From the NCBI GenBank assembly GCA_000787465.1, contig JSYX01000284.1, positions 1 to 43,474 of the forward strand: a DNA stretch of 43,474 nucleotides, written 5' to 3'. The position numbers and the translations under genes are program-made. This stretch comes from Thermomucor indicae-seudaticae. Taxonomy: Eukaryota > Mucoromycota > Mucoromycetes > Mucorales > Lichtheimiaceae. Positions 12,519 through 22,543 of this stretch are shown piece by piece. Position 1 is the first letter of the stretch; every line of letters begins with the position of its first letter. Under the pieces are notes generated by a model. It was not told the DNA's origin, made no database searches, and saw nothing but the letters and a program-made list of their open reading frames with translations.

Positions 12519-13604
12519 TTAATTTTCAATGGTGGTTCTATTCTCTTTGGCTGTTGTTGTTGACCCATTACTGCTCACATCACTACTACTGCTACTACTA
12601 TGACTCGATTCTCCGAATATCCTTGCTCGTGCTTCTTCATACGCTGCTTTTCGTTCCTCATACGTCATGTTCTTGCGATCATTGTTATTACTGGATGATG
12701 ATGATGACTCAGGGGACCCGCGTCGTGTGCTGCCCGATCCACCATTGGAAGAAGAAGCCGCACGCCGCATGATTTGGATTTTTGGCGCTGGAGCTTCTTG
12801 TTCTTCCTTCTTTTCCGCTTCCACAAGCTGTGCAAATCCAACCTCCGGTCTACAAGTATATTGTTATTGTCATTCATTCCTTGTATGGTATGGAAACCTT
12901 ACATTGCAGTGTACGGATTCTTGCACAGATAAACCGACTTCCGATTCGGTTCATAGAAATGAGACAATTTAAAGTAAGGTGCCACTTTATGCACCATCAG
13001 ACGCTGATACGAATTCATTTGCGGCAGATCCAACCGGTACAGTCTATACGTATCATGGTTCAATCGTCTCTTCTCCCTTTCTACAAATTACTACTTACTC
13101 ATGGTTATTGATGAATGCCTCCAATTCCTTTTCAAGCTTGAGCAAAAAGATCCTCTCTTGTTGTTTCTTCAAAACTGTCAGGATGAATTCATCAAGGGTA
13201 TTGGATTCAGGCCCTGGTTGTTGTTGTTGCTGCTGCTGCTGTTGTAGCGGTGGTGGTGGTGGTGTCGGTATCCCCCCATAAGTAGCAGCAGTCAAATGAG
13301 GAGGCGTCATAAAGGACGACTGTGGCTGAAAAAGCTGCTGCTGTCGACCACCAGGCATGACTGGGAACACGGGAGAAGGTCGATAATATCCTCCTTCTAC
13401 GGGCATCATGTATGGCGCACCATAATGATAACCACCAGGACTACTACTCCTTGAATGACCTTGTTGTTGATGTTGTTGTAATAGTTGCTGTTGAGCAGTA
13501 GTAATATAATAGTAACCAGTAGTAGGAGTATGGCGAAACTGAAAAGACTCGTTATTGCCGTTGTTATGAGAATTTGCTATGGTGTCATCTCGTTTCTCAT
13601 TCAT
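12519..13604 (-). CDS. R3H and SUZ domain RNA-binding protein
   Basis: Three exons, complement(join(12519..12849,12903..13043,13099..13604)), give 325 aa. The first 130 residues are low complexity, with Gln runs, Tyr/Gly/Pro-rich stretches and a poly-Pro plus poly-Gln block. Residues 140-215 form an R3H domain: 'LEKELEAFINNHE', then 'LPQMNSYQRLMVHKVAPYF' and 'LSHFYEPNRKSVYL'. A SUZ-like tail follows ('IQIMRRA') with Ser-rich low complexity and a basic acidic helix 'YEERKAAYEEARARIFG' typical of SUZ proteins. R3H-SUZ proteins bind single-stranded RNA and act in mRNA regulation in the cytoplasm. I chose a 55-nt first intron ending TATAG because shorter options break the R3H core. The ATG at 13604 is the only one that fits. 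Confidence 0.85.
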
Positions 13605-13960
13605 ATCGTAGCGGCTAGAGTTTGATGCAACAAGGAACTTGTTCAGATTAGAAACAAGCTACAGTTGTCATCAAGATGCATCTTACCATAATAATTTGGA
13701 TATTTCATGTGTTTTTTCCCTTTCCGTGATGAAATTGTTCACATCAAGCAACACCAAAGGAAGAAATCTGGGTATGAGAGGAACAACACACAACTGTTTG
13801 AATCGGGTCTCTTCCTTTCTTTTTTCCCTCTTCACTCTCTCCTTAGGGCGCAAAAAAGAAAAAGGAAAAAAAATCGGGTCAGAAAAACACAAGAAAAAGA
13901 AAAGCTGGCCGCGTCACGTCTGAAGTCGATCCGAGGACACCTTTTCCCTCGCTTTTCGAG
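13605..13960. other. Divergent promoter region between R3H gene and UCHL3
   Basis: About 355 bp between two start codons on opposite strands. It contains long purine/pyrimidine runs and no open frame that joins either gene in phase. I tested an upstream exon for the R3H gene starting at an ATG near 13711; all splice options gave early stops. Confidence 0.55.
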
Positions 13961-15027
13961 ATGGAGGACACTGCCACTCAGAGACCTAAATTGAAATGGC
14001 TCCCACTGGAAGCCAACCCAGAGGTTAGCTTCTTCTTACTTCTTGTCAACCACAACCCGGTAATAACCTCTCTCTCTCTTGCACTGAAAGGTTTTAAACA
14101 AGGTAAAATAAAGAAGTGTTATACGTTATATTCCAAGTAACAGTTTGCTAGGTTATTCACCAACACGGCGTCGATCCAACATGGGGATATACTGATATCT
14201 ACGGTAATAGCCACCACGAATAACAACAGAGAGCGATGGTATATTCTTTCTTGCCTTTTGCAGGATTCGATCCCGAACTCTTAGCGTTCGTACCTCGACC
14301 CGTTGCAGCCATCATCTTTTTATACCCAATCACCGAAGCCTCGGAAACATATCGACTGGAAGAAGAAGCTCGATTGACAAAGAAAGAGCAAGATATCAGT
14401 CCAAACGTCATGTTCTTTAAGCAAACCATAAGCAATGCTTGCGGCATGATGGCCTTGATACATTCTCTAGCCAATAATCAAGCACTCGTGGGTAAATGTC
14501 AGCCTCTTACTCGTGATCTACTCACTAGACCTACTATTATTCATAATCTTACACTACGGCAGGACCTGGACTGTTTTATGATATCATACAGAAAGCAAAA
14601 CACTTGAATCCCGATGAACGTGCAGGGTTACTCGAAAACTGCGAACAACTTGCCAGTGTACATGCGACAAGTGCACAAGAGGGTCAAACTCAAGTAATCA
14701 TGTTGCAGAGGGTGGGCATCGGCGTAGCCATCTAAAGCGTATATACATATTTCTAGGCTCCATCAATCCATGAAGAGATCAATCTGCACTTTGTCTGCTT
14801 TGTACAAGTGGATCATCACCTGTACGAATTGGACGGTCGAAAAGCTTTCCCTATTAATCACGGCAGATGCATCGACCTCGTGGATGTAAGTTTATATTTA
14901 TTGCATCTCTAAAAGTCATCTTAACAAACAATCTGCTTAGGGCGCCGCCAAAGTAATGCGTAAATTCATGGAAATTGATCCTGGTCACCAGAATTACAGT
15001 GCTATTGCTCTATCAAAACTTGACTAG
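13961..15027 (+). CDS. UCHL3: Ubiquitin C-terminal hydrolase, UCHL3 type
   Basis: Seven exons, join(13961..14023,14091..14102,14152..14203,14264..14491,14563..14693,14757..14885,14941..15027), give 233 aa, matching UCHL3 (about 230 aa). The cytosolic cysteine protease removes small adducts and short peptides from the ubiquitin (and often NEDD8) C-terminus. The start '[12 protein letters not shown]' and '[17 protein letters not shown]' are characteristic. The catalytic set is complete: Gln96 and Cys102 in 'KQTISNACG', His173 in 'NLHFVCF' and Asp188 in 'LYELDG'. The second exon is only 12 nt (codons V-L-N-K); it is needed to keep the frame and matches the family spacing between 'NPE' and the next helix. 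The gene converges on TRM8, with 112 bp between stops. Confidence 0.94.
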
Positions 15028-15139
15028 CTACGTATCAGACAGGTACTCTAATCATGTACAGTTTTGTTCTGGGTAACAGTTTACATTGCCTGGAATCAGG
15101 ATTCATTTTAGTGGAAAAGAGAGATGCTATATACATGTG

Positions 15140-16186
<1,047 letters not shown>

Positions 16187-16267
16187 GTTGATTGATCAAA
16201 AGACAAGAGACGCGAAAAAGACGTCTGAATTTTTTTGGGTGGCCGACCACAGCCTGCCGCTTGAATC
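16187..16267. promoter_or_regulatory. Bidirectional promoter, TRM8 / INTS11
   Basis: Only 81 bp separate the start codons of TRM8 (-) and INTS11 (+). All core promoter elements for both genes must sit here or inside transcribed sequence. I see no clear TATA box. Confidence 0.6.
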
Positions 16268-18042
16268 ATGCCTATTCAGATCGTACCTCTTGGAGCAGGT
16301 AAGAAGGCTTACAAACGGAAGGATCAAGCAAAGATTCATCGTCTCTCTCCATTTATTTGAACAGGACAAGATGTCGGTCGTAGCTGTGTGCTGGTGACCA
16401 TCAAGGGCAAGAACATCATGTTCGATTGCGGTACTGCATAACACACCCTCATTAAACCCATCAATGACATTTTTGGGGCGCACAAACTTATTGTTATGAA
16501 TCAGGCATGCACATGGGCTACAACGATGCTCGAAGGTTTCCCGATTTCACCTACATTTCCAAGACAGGTCGATTCACAGAGATCCTCGATGCCGTCATCA
16601 TTACCCACTTTCATCTCGATCACTGCGGCGCCCTCCCCTTCTTTACCGAAATGTGCGGCTACGACGGTCCAATTTACATGACACACCCCACAAAGGCCAT
16701 TTGCCCCATTCTCTTGGAAGATTACCGCAAAATCACTGTCGAACGCAAGGGCGAGACAAACTTCTTTACATCCAGCATGATTAAGCGATGCATGCGCAAG
16801 GTTACGCCCATCAATCTTCACCAGACCATTCAGGTCGACGACGAGCTGGAAATCAAGGCCTATTATGCAGGCCACGTCCTGGGCGCTGCCATGTTCTATG
16901 TCCGTGTCGGGAACGAGTCCGTCGTCTACACCGGCGACTACAACATGACCCCCGATCGCCACCTGGGCTCGGCCTGGATCGATAAAGTCCGCCCTGACGT
17001 TCTCATCACCGAGAGCACCTATGGCACCACCATCCGCGACTCGAAGCGGTCCCGTGAACGCGATTTTCTGAAAAAGGTCCACGATTGCGTCGAAAACGGC
17101 GGCAAGGTCATCATCCCCGTGTTTGCACTCGGCAGAGCCCAGGAACTCTGTATTCTGATTGAATCCTACTGGGAACGCATGGGTCTCAAGGTCCCAATCT
17201 ACTTCTCGGCCGGTCTGACCGAACGAGCCAACCAGTACTACAAGCTATTTATCAACTGGACAAACCAAAAGATCAAGTCGACCTTTGTGGAGCGCAACAT
17301 GTTTGATTTCAAGCACATCCGACCGTGGGACAGAAGCTACATTGATCAGCCCGGGCCCATGGTCGTGTTCGCGACACCGGGCATGTTGCACGTGGGAACA
17401 TCGCTCGAGGTCTTCAAGGCTTGGGCACCGGACCCGAAAAACATGGTGATCATGCCCGGGTTCTGTGTGGCGGGCACGGTGGGCGCCAAAGTATTGCAGG
17501 GCCAAAAGGTGATCGAGGTCGACAAGTTCACAAAGGTTCAGGTGAACCTCCAGGTCCGCAATCTGTCGTTTAGTGCGCATGCGGATGCAAAGGGCATCAT
17601 GCAGCTCATTCGACACTGTGAACCGCGGAACGTGGTCCTGGTGCATGGTGAAAAGGGCAGCATGGACTTTTTGAAGAACAAGATTATCAAGGAAATCAAT
17701 ATTCCTTGCTATAACCCTGAGAATGGCGTGAGCATTTCGATTCCGACAAGCTTGGCCATTCAGGCCAGAATGAGCTCTGAACTGTTGAATACGTTCTTGA
17801 AGGAAGATGCTGACCGCCGAACGAGCTCTAATCACTCGAAGAAGAATAATGTTACGCGAGAAGGAGGAGGAGCAGCGCTCGGTCCGCGAGCAAGTATACC
17901 GGTTAGTGGGGTTCTGGTGATGAAGAACAGTAGTACCGATGGCGAGCCTCAAGTGGAAATCCTTTCGACTTTGCGGTTCACTGAGAGTTATAAAGGGGTG
18001 GTGCTTTCTGAGGATACGGAATCATCAGTAGGGACTCCGTAA
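16268..18042 (+). CDS. INTS11: Integrator complex endonuclease subunit 11
   Basis: Three exons, join(16268..16298,16365..16430,16505..18042), give 544 aa. INTS11 is the RNA endonuclease of Integrator, which cleaves nascent snRNAs and attenuates paused RNA polymerase II. The metallo-beta-lactamase core is complete: '[13 protein letters not shown]' at the start, 'HFHLDHCG' (His67, His69, Asp71, His72), 'AGHVLGA', '[13 protein letters not shown]', '[20 protein letters not shown]', and the beta-CASP motifs '[10 protein letters not shown]', '[10 protein letters not shown]' and 'LVHGE'. The signatures '[15 protein letters not shown]' and '[12 protein letters not shown]' match INTS11 rather than CPSF73/Ysh1. 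After the catalytic core only about 95 residues remain, including '[11 protein letters not shown]'. Human INTS11 is 600 aa, so the last part, which dimerises with INTS9, appears missing. No downstream exon is evident before the polyadenylation signal. Confidence 0.94.
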
Positions 18043-18142
18043 ATATCCTCTCCGCTCTTGTCGTAAGAAGACATGGAAAGAGAGATTATAAGGTCGAACT
18101 GGATTTCGACTAGCCATCTATCTATCGTAAGATATTCTGTAC

Positions 18143-18148
18143 ATAATA
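18143..18148 (+). terminator. Probable poly(A) signal of INTS11
   Basis: AATAAA about 100 nt after the INTS11 stop and about 105 nt before the next plus-strand start codon. Position and sequence fit a polyadenylation signal and argue against further INTS11 exons. Confidence 0.5.
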
Positions 18149-18253
18149 AAGTGAATATACCTGTGCTTTAAACGAAAAAGCCACACCATTTAATGACAAT
18201 TGTACCGGGGTGTTTGTGGTGTGTAAAGGAGCTCCGCTTTCCCTCTACACACA

Positions 18254-18567
18254 ATGTCGGGTGGTGCATTACGGCGATCAGGGCTGCAGCAAGAAGTGAT
18301 TAATCTCTACCGGGAATGTTTCCGAGCAGCACGGCAAAAGCCCAAGGTCAGTCGGTTATTCAGAGTTGGGAGTTGATGAGGCTGTTGTTGCCAACACAGA
18401 GACGTGTAAAGGAAAACCGGGCGCATTTTTATGCATTCATTCGGCAACAGTTCCGGGCTGTACCAGTACAGAGAAACGATATCACGACGATTGAATATCT
18501 GCTCCGGAGAGGCAAAAGGCAATTGGAAGTCTATCGATCACCGAGTATACAAGATATCCGGCTCTAA
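18254..18567 (+). CDS. SDHAF1: Succinate dehydrogenase assembly factor 1 (LYR protein)
   Basis: Two exons, join(18254..18346,18400..18567), give 86 aa. SDHAF1 (yeast Sdh6) is a mitochondrial matrix LYR-motif chaperone that helps insert iron-sulfur clusters into the SDHB subunit of complex II. The LYR tripeptide is at 18-20 in 'VINLYRECFRAARQKPK', followed by 'ENRAHFYAFIRQQFR' and the family signature 'TTIEYLLRRGKRQLEVYRS'. Size and layout match the family. Its stop codon lies 21 bp from the stop of the convergent CHCHD5 gene, so the 3' UTRs must overlap. Confidence 0.92.
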
Positions 18568-18588
18568 TCACATTCTATGGTGTTGTCT

Positions 18589-18986
18589 CTATTTCTTCTT
18601 GTCCTCTTGTTGTTGTTGTTGTTGAGTGCGATAGGCAGCGGACGTGGCTTCTGTGCAAAAATAGAGTTCTTTTAATGCCTGAATGCATTTTTCGGGTTCT
18701 TGTGGGTTGGCTGCAAGACAATCATCGTATGCCTTGATTTGCTGTGTGCAATGTTCCTTGACGTACTTCAAGATGCCTACACTATATATATATTATACAC
18801 GATGAGCAAGGAAAAAAGAGACGTCCCTGAAATAATCCTTTACTTTTCTTCTGAACATTTTGTCAGGGCGCGTTTTTGTTGCACACAACTCTTGTCCCAT
18901 GAATGTGGATAATTCTCCACGCACTTTTGGTACATTTCAAGCTGAAGTGCGCATTTCTCCTGAACCTGTGCTAATGTGTCGTCCAT
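18589..18986 (-). CDS. CHCHD5: Twin CX9C mitochondrial protein, CHCHD5/Mix14 type
   Basis: Two exons, complement(join(18589..18781,18844..18986)), give 111 aa. It has two coiled-coil-helix-coiled-coil-helix units with exact CX9C spacing: Cys12-Cys22 with Cys34-Cys44, and Cys59-Cys69 with Cys80-Cys90. The pattern 'YPHSWDKSC' and 'KYVKEHCTQQIKAYDDCL' matches CHCHD5 and yeast Mix14 (Mic14), small intermembrane-space proteins oxidised by Mia40. The exact role of the family is not settled. The tail is Gln/Lys-rich. The ATG at 18986 is only 55 bp from the outer end of an inverted-repeat element, so any promoter lies within or right beside that element. Confidence 0.9.
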
Positions 18987-19041
18987 GAATACAACGTACC
19001 GGATTTTTTTCGGTCCTATTGCCCTGACTTTTAATTCTTTG

Positions 19042-19606
19042 CGTTGCCTGTTCAGATCATGCGATAAGGGTGACCCTCTCCATTGGCGGCCTGTGCGCAA
19101 AAACCTTGTGCCTCAATCTTCTGCTCTAAATGAACGACGCCAAAAACCGTGGGAAGCAGCCGATAAATAATTGAGGGCAACGTCTGAGAGAACTGCGCGT
19201 GTGGATTGTTGGACTTGTCTCTCCACCTGCGACCCTTTATCCATTATCGTCACAAGGTCCAGTCGGACTGTCCCATTTCCCCTTACATCTTCGTGCATAG
19301 TCATATTGTACCAGGTTCACTGCTTGTCCCTTTATCCCAACGTGACCCATTTGTCCCATCGATTCTGCTTTTTGAACTTTGTTCCATTTGAAGCATGTGT
19401 CCCCGTCTTGCTGTCTAAACTTTGTTCCATTTGAGTCACTTGCCCCATCTTTTCCATGGTTTGATTGGCAAAATACTTATTCAGCATGCTGCTAGTAACA
19501 ACCTCCCGTTCTGCAGATATGTCTTAGTATGTGCAAATAATACGACTGGCTCCAGTACAACATGTTCTTTTCACGCTCTGTAAACAGTATCTTTTATTAA
19601 CTTGCA
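19042..19606 (+). repeat. Left inverted arm
   Basis: Left arm of the inverted repeat. It contains a local direct duplication, AACTTTGTTCCATTTGA, starting near 19376 and again near 19420, absent as a pair from the right arm. Several TGTCCC motifs recur along it. Confidence 0.8.
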
Positions 19607-19641
19607 ATCCCATTACGCACCACATTCCAGCTCATGCATAG

Positions 19642-20124
19642 CTTAGCTTCGCTTCCAGACTAGGTGTTCCGACAACACTCTTATGGAGGTTTGCTGAGCT
19701 AGCCAACACCAGCAGTGAAACGGAGGGCATGCAAGCGTCACTTTTTCGTCAGATTGCGTAATCGGTGTGGACGAACCAAGGTTCAGCTTCTGTTGATATC
19801 CAATTCGTCCAAGATTTGCATGCGAAATGCAAAGAAAGCAGCATCATTTGTTCTATCCTTGCAGACATTCTTCGACTGTTCCACGATGGCAAGGAGCTGC
19901 GTGTTATCAGCAACGCGGAACTTGACAAGAGCCTAACGATGTTGGCAAATCAATGGGGAGAGACCATACCTACACACGAAGGACGACAGCATTGCCATTG
20001 TTGTCCATCAGCGCCTTCTGGGAAAGTCAAGTACAAAAATCGATGTTTGACAGGGAAAACTGACGGACGACGACCGTGTGGCCCTTTATGCAAGTTAATA
20101 AAAGATACTGTTTACAAAGCGTGA
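19642..20124 (+). pseudogene. Broken open frame in the core of the inverted-repeat element
   Basis: One frame stays open from 19642 to a TAA at 19759-19761 and continues in the same frame to a TGA ending at 20124, running slightly into the right arm. Amino-acid composition looks protein-like on both sides of the stop, with 'LLWRFAELANTSSETEGMQ' before it and 'SIICSILADILRLFHDG' after it. Near the end is a Cys/His-rich patch, 'GRQHCHCCP' and 'RRPCGPLCKLIKD', that could bind zinc. No family is recognised. It may be a fragment of an element-encoded protein disabled by a nonsense mutation, or an exon of something larger. Confidence 0.35.
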
Positions 20125-20631
20125 AAAGACCATGTTGTACTGGAGCCAGTTGAATTATTTGCACATACTAAGACCTATCCACATAACAGGAGATTATTAT
20201 TAGCAACATGCTGAATAAACATTTTGCCGGTCAAACCATTCGCATTGGGACAAAGCTCAAAAAGCAGGATCGACGGGACACGATGGAATAAAGGGACAAG
20301 CTATCAAATTGAGAAGTCATAGAGAAGGATGGGACAAGCAGTGAACTTGGTACAAGATGCCTGTCAAAGAACGTGTGAGGATAAATGGAACAGTGCGGAT
20401 GGACCTTGCGACACTAATGGAATAAAGGAGAGTGATAGGACAGGTCCAACAGTCCACACGCACAGTTTTCTCAGTTGTTGCTTGCCCTCAATCATTTATC
20501 ATGCCATATCTGGTCACTTCCCAAGGTTTTGGGAAATCGTTCTTTCCTTGACGCACAAGGTTTTCGCGCACAGGCCGCCAAATCACAGCGCAAAACCTTT
20601 ATCGCATGAGACCAAATCTGAACAGGCAACG
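20089..20631 (-). repeat. Right inverted arm
   Basis: Reverse-complement partner of the left arm. Its outer end lies 103 bp beyond the stop codon of the minus-strand surface protein gene. It is slightly shorter than the left arm because of small indels. Confidence 0.8.
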
Positions 20632-20733
20632 AGAGAAGTATGAAATGCAATCAAGTCCTTCAAGACATTCAGATTACACGATTAATTACTCTTTTGCACG
20701 TAAAAATAACAACAGATGGGTGCCAGATTTCAG

Positions 20734-21654
20734 TTACGATACATGCTGGGGTGGTGGAGGTGGTGAAGTAGGACGCTGCATGATGGGTTGTGTCATGCTT
20801 TGGCGATTATTATTGTCAGGGAACCAGGACTCTCGAGCATCTTGATCATTCTGTGGCTGGAATTCTTCAATGTCGGCCATCGAACGCTTCTTTTTCGCTA
20901 GCCGGATGAAAAGAAACGCTACCGCGCCGAGAACGATCGCACCGCCAACGCCTCCTACGACACCGCCGACAATTGCACCAGTATTGCTTCCTGAAGCCTG
21001 GACAGCAGCACCCGTGCTGCTGGGAGCGATGGATGAAGAAGACGGAATGGTATTGGTTGCTATTGCTGCAGTAGAAGACGAAATTGTGGCTGTGGTATCC
21101 CAAGCGTCAGTCGTAGAGGTGGTTGTCGTGCCCCAATAATCTGTTGGAGTGGTCGTGGTGTCCCAGGTGTCGGTTGCGGTGGGTTGTTGTCCAGAGTCAT
21201 CTGTCGACGTCGTATCCCAAGCATCTGTAGGAGTGCCCGAATCGTCTGTGGACGTTTCTCCCGATCCGTCATCCGTGGGTGCATAGTCACCGCTGCTGTC
21301 TGTAGGATACTGCGAGCCGTCTGTGGGATCCTGAGCGCCATCTGTGGGGTCCTGCGAGCCGTCTGTAGGGTCCTGCGAGCCATCTGTTGGATCCTGAGAG
21401 CTGTCCGTTGACCAGGAATCACCACTGTTATCATCATAGGAACCTACACCCCAGAAATGTCTGAGAATCAACCATGCCAAATAAAACAATTGTGGTACCT
21501 GAAACATTTGCATGTGTACACGTAACCACAATTACAAGAAGCACAGCTTACCATCATCTTCCTGTGCCATTGTAACCCAAGCATTCGTCATCATAGTCGC
21601 AATGGCTGCGATGAATAAACGTCGACCAGATCGCATCCGAGACAAGGCTACCAT
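20734..21654 (-). CDS. Ser/Thr-rich single-pass surface protein, Mid2/Wsc-like layout
   Basis: Two exons, complement(join(20734..21443,21552..21654)), give 270 aa. The order is an N-terminal signal sequence ('RLFIAAIATMMTNAWVTMA'), an acidic Ser/Thr/Asp/Pro ectodomain likely to be O-glycosylated, a Gly-rich membrane helix ('GAIVGGVVGGVGGAIVLGAV' then 'AFLFIRLAKKKR'), and a short cytosolic tail of about 45 residues with a poly-Pro stretch. This resembles fungal cell-wall sensors or mucin-like surface proteins, but there is no Wsc cysteine domain, so a sensor role is inference only. Five 21-bp tandem units encode the heptad DPTDGSQ. The intron is 108 bp, longer than its neighbours. A TATATATATA run near 21783 may be its TATA element. 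Confidence 0.8.
21298..21402 (-). repeat. 21-bp coding minisatellite (5 units)
   Basis: Five consecutive 21-bp units with few differences, in frame, encode repeats of the heptad DPTDGSQ in the ectodomain of the surface protein. Unit starts are at 21298, 21319, 21340, 21361 and 21382. Such arrays expand and contract without breaking the frame. Confidence 0.9.
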
Positions 21655-22543
21655 CTTCGCCTAGTAGTAATGATACAGGTTGAAAGTAAAGGAGTGGAAA
21701 GAGAGAGAGAGGACGACAAAATGAATGGATGAAAGAGAAGGGAGAGAAAAAGGGTATAAAAAGGAAACGAACAGTGATGAAATATATATATAACATCAGC
21801 TGCCATTACATGACTTTCACCCAAAAATACAACGAACGTCCTGGATTTCGGCGACTGCTAATTTTTTTTTTGCTCTGTGCGAAAATCAATGAAAAGTCTA
21901 GAATATCTTTGACTTTATGCCTGACTGACTTCACATCTTGAATGATCCTGCATTATGCATGAATGCTTCATTCTCTCAATGAACAAAGTTTTATACGTTT
22001 CTGCATAAATAACGAAACATGGGGGTGTTCTCTTCACCCCCTCAATTAGAGCGCCGAATTCGATCCAAGGAAAGGAACTCTGATGATGATCCCTTCCCAT
22101 ATATTCAGTACGTACGCAGGTGGGCCGCAACGCAAACTGGGACGTGGCACGGAAAGTGCCTTGGTCACACCAAACTAAAACGCACGTGTATTGTATTGCG
22201 GCAATACGCCCTTTTGATCGTTGCACATGGCCCTTGACAATAAGCACGAAAAAAGGACATGGCCTAGGCAACAAAGATGTTTGTAGCCAATAGAAAAGGC
22301 TCAAACTTTAAAGAAAACGCTAGTCGATTGATAGCGATGGTGTTTCGTGCTAGAAGAAGAAGAGGACAGAAAATGCACTGCAACAGTACAGAATGTATTT
22401 ATTTAGTGTAACCAATCATTTAAGCTTTTTTATTTTAATTGCTTTTCGACTATTGTAATATGCTTTTCCTTCTCTTTTGTTCCTTCCTCCATTCCTCGAT
22501 TTATTAAAAACAAAGAATCACGCTCCCTCTTCACGTTGCGGTC
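21655..22543. other. Divergent intergenic region
   Basis: About 890 bp between the starts of the surface protein (-) and a low-complexity protein (+). It holds both promoters. A 72-codon plus frame at 22019-22237 has no recognisable features and no partner exon. I see nothing else of note. Confidence 0.5.

Larger units (their letters stand above)
19042..20631. mobile_element. 1.6-kb element with long imperfect inverted repeats
   Basis: Two arms, 19042-19606 and 20089-20631, are reverse complements over roughly 550 bp with scattered mismatches and small indels. They surround a unique core of about 480 bp. The outermost matched bases are CGTTGCCTGTTCAGAT on the left, and the innermost matched run, GTAAACAGTATCTTTTATT and on, is perfect. 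No clear target-site duplication is seen at the ends, and no transposase can be recognised. This could be a foldback-type or long-TIR DNA transposon derivative, or a large genomic inverted duplication. Transcription across it would give a long hairpin RNA. Confidence 0.75.

Noticed and set aside
13077..13098. Very short (22 nt) intron option in the R3H gene
   Set aside because: A 55-nt intron ending TATAG keeps phase, has normal length here, and restores the R3H core better.
17245..17952. 235-codon minus-strand open frame within INTS11
   Set aside because: Antisense to the conserved beta-CASP region; no domain.
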